This document shows, in pieces, positions 16,021-23,174 of a DNA stretch of 31,226 nucleotides (positions within the stretch are counted from its first letter, which is position 1; every line of letters starts with the position of its first letter). The notes below the pieces were generated by a model. That model was not told the origin of the DNA and ran no database searches. It was given only the letters and a program-made list of their open reading frames with translations. The stretch lies in NCBI GenBank assembly GCA_934168325.1, contig CAKPNG010000017.1:1-31226 (forward strand). Direction: 5' to 3'. The DNA is from an uncultured Bacilli bacterium. GTDB lineage: Bacteria > Bacillota_I > Bacilli_A > RFN20 > CAG-826. Both the position numbers and the translations under genes were made by a program.

Positions 16021-16503
16021 TTATATTTTTTTAAATTGACAAATAATTTTAAAACAATGATTATATTTTAGTTATGTAATTACTCTTATATTGATATATG
16101 AAAATTTTTAGAAATGAAATAATTTCTTATATAGCTAAAATAATAATTTTTAATTTTTAAAAATAAAAGTGGGTTTTGCAAGGAATTTTTAATAAATAAA
16201 GGATTTGCTACTTTTAAACTTTGTCTTTACAATAATTAATAATATCTATTTTTCAAGAATAATCTGATATAATTTTTTGTGCAAATATTAAACATTCTTT
16301 TTAGAATTGACAAAAATATTATTATTTGTGAAATCACTATTTAATTTATTTTTTTGATTATTTTTTCTTATATAAGTAAAAAAAACATAACAATTAATAA
16401 TTTATTTTTAAATTATTAATTACTAAATAAACTTTAAAGTTTCTTAAAAAAACGATTAATTTCAACGATTTGTTTATATCAAAAAAATATTTTATTAAAA
16501 AGT
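16021..16503. other. noncoding AT-rich stretch with two strong dyads
   Basis: No gene is seen in about 480 bp. AATTAATAATTTA (16392-16404), TTTT, TAAATTATTAATT (16409-16421) is a perfect 13-bp hairpin. AAACTTTAAAGTTT (16429-16442) is a perfect 14-bp palindrome. AACGATT occurs twice nearby (16451 region and 16464 region). TTGACA occurs at about 16037 and 16317 without a convincing partner. The palindromes sit 62-110 bp before the promoter at 16504 and could be regulator sites. They do not resemble the Fur consensus. Confidence 0.5.
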
Positions 16504-16532
16504 TTGCCAAGGTTAACTTTTTTTGCTATACT
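16504..16532 (+). promoter_or_regulatory. sigma-A promoter of the importer/nitrogenase-like operon
   Basis: TTGCCA (16504-16509), 17 bp, TATACT (16527-16532). Transcription should start near 16539, giving a leader of about 15 bases with GGAGG at 16544-16548. I saw no other clear promoter in the run to 29072, so it may drive the whole operon. Confidence 0.7.
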
Positions 16533-16554
16533 CAATAATCGCTGGAGGTTGTTT

Positions 16555-17535
16555 ATGAAAAAAATGTTAGGATTCTTATTAATGAGTTTAGTTAGTTTTA
16601 CTTCACTTATTAGTTGTAATGATAGTAAAAAAGATGATTTTCCAACAGTACCGATTCTAGAAGATACTAGAGATCACTCAATAAAAAAGGAAAATACAAT
16701 AACTACAATAAATGGTGATAAAGTTACTTATAACATGAATACTGATAAGATTGTATCTTTATCAAGTGCTGGAGATTTAGTAAGTATGGGCATTAGACCT
16801 TTAGCAGTAGATGGAAATGCTTATACAACAGGATATAGTAAATTTTTTAATGGTGTAGAATTATTAAAAAATACACAGCCTTTTGATCCTGAAGAAGTAT
16901 TAAGTTATAAACCAGAATTAATTTTAGTTTATAACACTATGGAAAATAGCGATATTGATCGACTTAAGTTAATTGCTCCAGTAATTCCAATTTATTTTGA
17001 TACATATGACTATAATTTAAGAGTAAGTTATATTGGTGAATTATTTGGATTAAAAGAAAATGCAGATAAATTAATAACTTATGCTAGTGAAACTCAAAAA
17101 GCTATTTTAGATGAAATTAAAAAAGTTGGTATAGGAGATAAAACAGTTACTATTTTTACTTCTTTACAAGGTATAACTATACCGCCTGATTATAATGGAG
17201 CTTTTGCTTTTAATCATATTCTTTATGATGTATTAAAATTTAAGAAATTGAAGATAGTAGATGATTTTTTAAATGATCATTCCTCGCAAGCTTTTGCTGC
17301 AATATCTAATGAAAAAATTAAAGATTATGAAGGAGATTTAACAATATATGCAGCTTTAGATGGATATGAAATTCCAGAACAAGTTACAAGTAATGTTGGA
17401 TGGAAATCACTTAAAGCTGTAAAAGAAAATAGAGTCGGTGTTATTAATATGCTTTTATATTCTTTTAAAGATATCCTTTATATGGAAGCTCAATATAGTG
17501 AATTATTAAGTGCATTAAAGATAGCAAATAAATAA
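16555..17535 (+). CDS. iron-chelate/tetrapyrrole-type ABC substrate-binding lipoprotein
   Basis: A 326-aa lipoprotein of the FecB/FhuD/BtuF class (periplasmic binding protein 2 fold). The lipobox is SLISC, with C21 lipidated. The N-lobe carries KIVSLSSAGDLVSMGIRPLAVDG (in two parts), the typical entry to this fold, then FDPEEVLSYKPELILVYN, where members of the family state 'the position at which the chelate-binding cleft is framed'. The C-lobe ends with WKSLKAVKENRVGVI. The start is the ATG at 16555 with GGAGG six bases upstream; a TTG at 16504 lies inside the promoter. It opens an ABC importer operon. Siderophore, heme or corrinoid ligands are all possible, and the sequence does not decide between them. 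Confidence 0.88.
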   Translation: MKKMLGFLLMSLVSFTSLISCNDSKKDDFPTVPILEDTRDHSIKKENTITTINGDKVTYNMNTDKIVSLSSAGDLVSMGIRPLAVDGNAYTTGYSKFFNGVELLKNTQPFDPEEVLSYKPELILVYNTMENSDIDRLKLIAPVIPIYFDTYDYNLRVSYIGELFGLKENADKLITYASETQKAILDEIKKVGIGDKTVTIFTSLQGITIPPDYNGAFAFNHILYDVLKFKKLKIVDDFLNDHSSQAFAAISNEKIKDYEGDLTIYAALDGYEIPEQVTSNVGWKSLKAVKENRVGVINMLLYSFKDILYMEAQYSELLSALKIANK

Positions 17536-17541
17536 TAAAAG

Positions 17542-18579
17542 ATGTTTAATAGAAGTTTTAAAAAGATTAATAATACTAAAAAATTCGTCATTTTAATGTC
17601 TATTTTTACATTACTTCTCATAGTTATATTCATTTTATCTTTAAGATTTGGTGCTGAAAAAACAATTAATTTTAAAGATGTATTCAATTCTTTATTTAAT
17701 TATAATGAAAATAATTTTAATGAAACTATTGTAAGAGATATTAGATTTCCTCGCTTTATTGCTGATGTAATTGTTGGATCATCTTTAGCTATTGCTGGAG
17801 CAATAATGCAAGGAACTACAAAAAATGCAATGGCAGATTCAGGCATTATGGGTATAAGTTCTGGATCAATATTTGCAGTAGTAATAATGATTATTTTCTT
17901 ACCAAATTTAGGAAGAATCGAAAGAATTGGATTTTCTTGCTTAGGTGCTTTAATAGTTACTTCATTAATTTATGGAATTTCATTTTTAGGTAAAAGAAGA
18001 TTTAGCCCTGATAGAATGGTACTTTCAGGGATGGCGATTTCTACATTATTTTCAAGTTTAACTACAGCTATTGTTTTAAAAAATGGAACAAGTGCTGAAA
18101 TGATGAAATATATGGCAGGAAGTAGTGCTAATTCTATTTGGTTAGATATTTTAGTTAGTGGTCCATTTTTTATAGTAGGTATTATAATTTCTTTATTTAT
18201 TTCTAGATCTTTAACAATATTATCTTTAGGAGATGATACTAGTAAAGGACTTGGTGCTAATACTATTTTAATTAAAACTTTATCAACAATAGTTGTTTTA
18301 ATTTTAAGTGCTATTGCGGTAGTTATTATTGGACCTGTTGGATATGTTGGATTAATGGTTCCACATATTGTTAGATATTTTGTTGGAGTTGATTATCGAT
18401 ATGTCATTCCTTCATGTTTAGTAGTTGGTGGATTTTTTGTATCATTAGTTGATTTTATATCTCGTAATGTTCTTAATGGAATTGAATTTCCTATAGGATT
18501 AATAATTACAATTATTGGTGTTCCTTTCTTTATTTATACATCAAGAAAACAAAGTAGTCAGGAGTTTAGTCATAATTAA
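17542..18579 (+). CDS. FecCD-family ABC permease, first subunit
   Basis: A 345-aa polytopic permease of the FecCD/BtuC family, with nine to ten hydrophobic segments. Hallmarks are IRFPRFIADVIVGSSLAIAG near the N-terminus, GIMGISSGSIFAV, a central SGMAISTLFSSLTTAI, and the coupling-loop region GPVGYVGLMVPHIVR near residue 265. The gene follows the binding protein by six bases with only a weak AAAAG ribosome site, so translation is probably coupled. It forms a transmembrane pair with the next gene product. Confidence 0.9.
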   Translation: MFNRSFKKINNTKKFVILMSIFTLLLIVIFILSLRFGAEKTINFKDVFNSLFNYNENNFNETIVRDIRFPRFIADVIVGSSLAIAGAIMQGTTKNAMADSGIMGISSGSIFAVVIMIIFLPNLGRIERIGFSCLGALIVTSLIYGISFLGKRRFSPDRMVLSGMAISTLFSSLTTAIVLKNGTSAEMMKYMAGSSANSIWLDILVSGPFFIVGIIISLFISRSLTILSLGDDTSKGLGANTILIKTLSTIVVLILSAIAVVIIGPVGYVGLMVPHIVRYFVGVDYRYVIPSCLVVGGFFVSLVDFISRNVLNGIEFPIGLIITIIGVPFFIYTSRKQSSQEFSHN

Positions 18580-18580
18580 T

Positions 18581-19618
18581 ATGAATAGTTTAGTATTAAG
18601 AAGAAAAAAGAACATTAATGCTATTAGTTTTAAAAGAAAACTAATAGCTAATATAGTTTTATTTATATTAGTATTATTAGTTTTTATTATTGGCTGTAAT
18701 GTTGGTCAATATAAAATGGATTTTATTACTATTATTAAAACTATATTTGGATTTGGAGATAAATATTCAAATTTAGTAATGTTTTCTTTTAGATTACCTA
18801 GATTATGTTTAGCGTTACTTGTTGGAGCTGGTATGGGAATAGCAGGTATTGTAATGCAAAATTTATTACATAATGATTTAGCTAGTCCTGGTACTTTAGG
18901 AGTAAGTGATGGAAGTGGATTATTTGTTACTTTATATGTTGCTTTAATTAAAAGTAATAATACTAATCCAATATTACTTCCTATATTAGCGATGTTAGGT
19001 GGATTATTATCTTCTGGAATTATATTTTTATTAAGTTATAAAAGAAAAGAAAATTTATCACCTACTAGATTAATTTTAACTGGTGTTGCAACAAGTGCTG
19101 CTTATGGAGCGATCGGAACTGTTATGATGTATGGATTAGATAAAAATCAATTAGAGTTCCTTCAACGTTGGCAATCAGGAGAATTATGGGGTACTAATTG
19201 GCAATATATTGGTGTTTTATTTCTTTGGTTAATAGTATTTGGCTCCATTATTTATTATAAATCTAGAGTATTAAATGCAATTAATTTAGGTTATGACATT
19301 GCTAAAGGAATTGGAGTTAATGTTAAAAAAGAATTTATTATTTTAGCAATATCTGCTGTTGCTATATCAAGCGCTTCAGTTGCTTTTGGTGGTAATTTCT
19401 TCTTTTTAGGATTAATTGGTCCACATATTGCTAGAAAAATAGTTGGGGCTGATACGAAATTTTTAATTCCTTCATCAGCTTTTATTTCTTCAATTTTAAT
19501 TTTAGTAAGCGACATGCTTGTTATGGGTGTTGATATATTTGTAAATATACCTACTGGTATTTTTGTGTCAATAATATCAGTTCCTTATTTTATTTATCTT
19601 TTAATTAAGGAGAATTAA
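18581..19618 (+). CDS. FecCD-family ABC permease, second subunit
   Basis: A 345-aa FecCD permease paralogous to the preceding one: FRLPRLCLALLVGAGMGIAG, then MQNLLHNDLASPGTLGVSDG, and FFLGLIGPHIAR as the coupling segment. The N-terminus is Lys/Arg-rich before the first helix. The ATG at 18581 comes one base after the upstream stop, with AGGAG 16 bases away (a long spacing, so reinitiation is likely); an earlier in-frame start at 18515 would overlap the first permease by 65 bases and adds no conserved residues. Two different permease genes imply a heterodimeric channel. Confidence 0.9.
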   Translation: MNSLVLRRKKNINAISFKRKLIANIVLFILVLLVFIIGCNVGQYKMDFITIIKTIFGFGDKYSNLVMFSFRLPRLCLALLVGAGMGIAGIVMQNLLHNDLASPGTLGVSDGSGLFVTLYVALIKSNNTNPILLPILAMLGGLLSSGIIFLLSYKRKENLSPTRLILTGVATSAAYGAIGTVMMYGLDKNQLEFLQRWQSGELWGTNWQYIGVLFLWLIVFGSIIYYKSRVLNAINLGYDIAKGIGVNVKKEFIILAISAVAISSASVAFGGNFFFLGLIGPHIARKIVGADTKFLIPSSAFISSILILVSDMLVMGVDIFVNIPTGIFVSIISVPYFIYLLIKEN

Positions 19619-20425
19619 ATGGAAAATTCAATTAAAACTAGTTCATTAAGTGTTGGTTATGATGGAAATATTATTATTCCTAATTTTAATATTGAATTTT
19701 TAAAAGGGAAGATTACATCGATTATTGGTCCTAATGGATGTGGTAAATCTACTATTTTAAAAGCGATAGGTAGAATTTTAAAAATAAATAAAGGTGATGT
19801 ATTTATGTTAGATAAAAATATTAAAAATCTTAATACTAAAGAGATTGCTAAAATGATGTCTATATTACCTCAATCTCCACAAGTTAATGGAACAATTTCT
19901 TGTTTTGAATTAGTTTCTTATGGTAGATATCCATATCAAAAAGGGTTTGGAAAATTATCTAATGAAGATAAAGAAATTATTAATTGGGCATTAAGCGTTA
20001 CTAATATGAGTGAATATAAATATCGACCAATTATGAGCTTAAGTGGTGGACAAAGACAAAGAGTATGGATTGCAATGTGTCTAGCTCAACAAACTGGAAT
20101 TATTTTACTTGATGAACCTACAACTTATTTAGACTTATGTCATCAATTAGAGGTTTTAGAATTATTAAAATATTTAAATAAAACTCAAAATACGACGATT
20201 ATTATGGTTTTACATGATTTAAATTTAGCTAGTAAATATAGTGATTATTTATTAAGTATGAAAGATGGATCTATTTATAGTTATGGTAGTCCTAATGAAG
20301 TATTTACTAAAGAAATGTTACTTGATTGTTTTAATATTCTTGGTGAAATAGATATAGATAAGAAATTAAATAAACCATTATGTGTATCTTATGAATTAAA
20401 AGGTAATAAATATGAAGAAATTTAA
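19619..20425 (+). CDS. iron-chelate/tetrapyrrole-type ABC transporter ATPase
   Basis: A 268-aa ATP-binding subunit of the FecE/FhuC/BtuD class. Walker A is GPNGCGKST (about 35-43), the Q-loop is ILPQSPQ, then ISCFELVSYGRYPY as in this subfamily, the signature SLSGGQRQRVWIAM, Walker B IILLDEPTTYLDL and switch His in VLHDLNLAS. Length and motif order are normal. AAGGAG precedes the ATG, which directly follows the permease stop. It completes a binding protein, two permeases and ATPase set, and its 3' end overlaps the next lipoprotein gene by 14 bases. Confidence 0.92.
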   Translation: MENSIKTSSLSVGYDGNIIIPNFNIEFLKGKITSIIGPNGCGKSTILKAIGRILKINKGDVFMLDKNIKNLNTKEIAKMMSILPQSPQVNGTISCFELVSYGRYPYQKGFGKLSNEDKEIINWALSVTNMSEYKYRPIMSLSGGQRQRVWIAMCLAQQTGIILLDEPTTYLDLCHQLEVLELLKYLNKTQNTTIIMVLHDLNLASKYSDYLLSMKDGSIYSYGSPNEVFTKEMLLDCFNILGEIDIDKKLNKPLCVSYELKGNKYEEI

Positions 20426-21812
20426 TAGTTTATTATTTATTTTAAGTTTAATTATTATTACAAGTTGTAATAATAATAAAATTAATAGATTCTATCATAT
20501 TAATGAAGATAATATTAATTTAAATATTGATAAAGATATTAATATTACTAATTATAAAAAGATTGAATATATTAATTCTTTAGATGATTTTTCTAATTTT
20601 TTAGATTATGTATCAATTGTTAGTAAAAATGATGAGTTTATTTATACTAATATTACTGATTCTTATAAATTAGAATTAATTAATAATTTAGATTATAACT
20701 TAAGATGGGCTGGACAATATGGAAGTATTGCTCATAATTTTATTAAAAAATATGATATATCTAAATTAGATAATAATATAATAGGTGCTAAAGGTTCTAT
20801 TAATAAATATGCTTTTAAATCTTTTAAATTTAATAATAAGAATTTAAAAGTATTAAGTTATTCTTATTTCAATAATGTTATTAAAAATAAATATAATTAT
20901 AAATATAGTTTATTAGATTTACCAATATACAAAAATAATAATGGATTTATAAAAGTTAATAATAGTGAAGAATTATTTTATGCTTTATTAAATAATTATT
21001 TTCCTATATGTGAAAATAATTCTAATAGTGAATATATATTAAAGAAAATGATTAATGCAATTAATCATTTAATAGATTTTAATACGGATAACGAATATTC
21101 AATATATTTAAAATTATATGAATATATAACTAATGAATTTATATATGATTATGATTCAGTTAGTTATAAAGATTCTATTCATACTGATTATATGGCTTAT
21201 TTTATGGATGGTATATATTTTAATAGTCAAGCAGTATGTGATGGAATTGTTAAATCTTTAGTATCTATTTCTAGATTATGTGGGATAGAAACTTATCACA
21301 TTGGTGCAGTTAATAATATAGGAGGTCACGCTTATATATATGTAAAAATTAATGATACATATTATTTAAGTTGTCCAACTAGTGCTTTACTTAGATATAA
21401 TTATCAAAATAATATTATTAATTATTCTACTTATAATTATTTTTTAACTTCACTTAATACTAATTCTAAAGAATGGAATTTTTATAGTGAAAGTTATAAA
21501 GATATATTAAATGAATTAATAAATACTAAAAGTTATGAATATTATAAGAATACTTATTATACATTTTCTAATAAATCTATTAGTTTAGAGATTACTAATT
21601 ATTTAGATTTAGTTACTTTATTAAATGAAGTTAATAAAGATAGTAAAAAATATAAATATTTATTAGAGATTGAAGTAAGTGGTGAATATAGTGTTATTAA
21701 AAAAGGATACACTGAATTTATTAAAAATAATAATAAAGTAAACATGATTAATAATGGAATGATAAATGATAAAAAAGTTTATACATTTATTTTTAATGAG
21801 GAAAATATATGA
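20412..21812 (+). CDS. transglutaminase-fold lipoprotein A
   Basis: A 466-aa lipoprotein; the lipobox is IITSC (C19). Residues 235-330 form a transglutaminase-like core: AVCDGIVKSLVSISRLCGIE with Cys276, then GGHAYIYVKINDTYYLS with His306, then CPT. In this fold the triad is Cys, His, Asp, with Asp 15 residues after His in a (Y/H)xVDxT setting; here that position is Cys321. The N-terminal half (20-230) contains the NNSEELFYAL segment shared with the next protein, and the C-terminal part is a small strand-rich domain. It overlaps the ABC ATPase gene by 14 bases, so it belongs to the importer operon. It could be a cysteine protease, a cross-linker or a non-catalytic binding protein on the cell surface. 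Confidence 0.75.
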   Translation: MKKFNSLLFILSLIIITSCNNNKINRFYHINEDNINLNIDKDINITNYKKIEYINSLDDFSNFLDYVSIVSKNDEFIYTNITDSYKLELINNLDYNLRWAGQYGSIAHNFIKKYDISKLDNNIIGAKGSINKYAFKSFKFNNKNLKVLSYSYFNNVIKNKYNYKYSLLDLPIYKNNNGFIKVNNSEELFYALLNNYFPICENNSNSEYILKKMINAINHLIDFNTDNEYSIYLKLYEYITNEFIYDYDSVSYKDSIHTDYMAYFMDGIYFNSQAVCDGIVKSLVSISRLCGIETYHIGAVNNIGGHAYIYVKINDTYYLSCPTSALLRYNYQNNIINYSTYNYFLTSLNTNSKEWNFYSESYKDILNELINTKSYEYYKNTYYTFSNKSISLEITNYLDLVTLLNEVNKDSKKYKYLLEIEVSGEYSVIKKGYTEFIKNNNKVNMINNGMINDKKVYTFIFNEENI

Positions 21813-23164
21813 AAAAGATAATTATTTTATTATTAAATATAGTTTTATTAAGTTCTTGTAATAATAAAAATAATAATAATATAGATGATTATAATAATAT
21901 TATTAAAGACTTAAATTTTATTGATCAATATAATTATATTGGATTAAAGAAAATTGATAATTATATAGATTCAATCGATGATTTTATATATTCTTTAGAT
22001 TATTTAACTTTTTATAAAATAGACAAAAGAATTAGTTTTATAATAACTAGTGATTATAAAACTAGATTTTATAATATATATCAAGAATATAGATTAGCTT
22101 ATAAATCTAGTGATATTGCTTATATATATCCTATTGAATTTAAATATGATTTATTTAATAAATATAATTTAATTAGTATTAAGATATTTTATTGTGATAT
22201 AGCAATAAATAAACCTAGTATTTCTAAAGATGCTATATCTATTTATCAATTTGATTATAAAAATAATTATAATAATGATCATATTTTACCTTTATATAAG
22301 AATAATTTAGGATATGTTGAAGTTAATAATAGTGAAGAATTATTTTATAGTGTATCTAAAGGGTATTATCCTATTATTAAAGAAAATAGTATTAATGAAT
22401 TAATATTTAATAAAGCTAAAGATATATTAAAATCTATTATTAATGAAGAAGATGATGAATTTAATAAAGCTAAACAAATATATAATTATTTATGTAGTGA
22501 AGTGTATTATGATTATCTAACTTCTAATAAAGATAGTTATGATTTAAATAAAGAACAATGTTATTTTTTAGAAGGTGTTTTTTTAAATGAAACAGCAGTT
22601 TGTGATGGATTAAGTAAAGCATATAGTTTTTTATGTTCTTTAGAAGGTATAGAAATATATAAAGTAAATGCTTTTAAAGAATCAACAATTGGACATGCTT
22701 ATAATTATATTAAATTAAATAATAAATATTATTTATCATGTACTACTTTTGGTAGCCACCGTATTACTTATAATAATAAAAATTATATATTACCTAGTTA
22801 TAATATGTTTTTAGTTAATAAAGATACTCCTTATTTAGATAAATGGGGTTATAAATCTAATATGTATTTAGATATATATAATAAGATAGAAAATATAGAT
22901 TATGATTATTATTCTAATACATTTATTAATGGATTAGATTTAAATATAGATAGTATAGAGAAATTTAATTTAATATGTGATTATTTAAAGAAAAATAATC
23001 AAATAAATAATATAGAATTAGAATTTAAATTAGTAAATTCTAATCTAAATATAGATATATTAAATGATAATATTTTGAAAAAATATCCTAGTTTTGAAGG
23101 GTTTTTTGTTCAAAATGTGCCATTTAGTGAAAATAGATATTCTTTAATTATGTTAAATATATAG
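21809..23164 (+). CDS. transglutaminase-fold lipoprotein B
   Basis: A 451-aa paralogue of lipoprotein A with the same plan. The lipobox is LLSSC (C17), NNSEELFYSV lies near 173-182, and the core has ETAVCDGLSKAYSFLC (Cys265), STIGHAYNYIKLNNKYYLSC (His296, Cys311) and then TT. Spacings Cys-31-His and His-15-Cys match those of protein A (30 and 15), so the Asp-to-Cys change is shared and probably old. The gene starts at an ATGA overlap with gene A and has GAGG upstream. Tandem duplication within the operon is the simplest origin. The substrate is unknown. Confidence 0.75.
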   Translation: MKKIIILLLNIVLLSSCNNKNNNNIDDYNNIIKDLNFIDQYNYIGLKKIDNYIDSIDDFIYSLDYLTFYKIDKRISFIITSDYKTRFYNIYQEYRLAYKSSDIAYIYPIEFKYDLFNKYNLISIKIFYCDIAINKPSISKDAISIYQFDYKNNYNNDHILPLYKNNLGYVEVNNSEELFYSVSKGYYPIIKENSINELIFNKAKDILKSIINEEDDEFNKAKQIYNYLCSEVYYDYLTSNKDSYDLNKEQCYFLEGVFLNETAVCDGLSKAYSFLCSLEGIEIYKVNAFKESTIGHAYNYIKLNNKYYLSCTTFGSHRITYNNKNYILPSYNMFLVNKDTPYLDKWGYKSNMYLDIYNKIENIDYDYYSNTFINGLDLNIDSIEKFNLICDYLKKNNQINNIELEFKLVNSNLNIDILNDNILKKYPSFEGFFVQNVPFSENRYSLIMLNI

Positions 23165-23174
23165 GAGGTAAATT

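Noticed and set aside
16021..16554. Fur box before the importer operon
   Set aside because: I searched for GATAATGATTATC-like dyads and found none close enough; the palindromes present have a different sequence.
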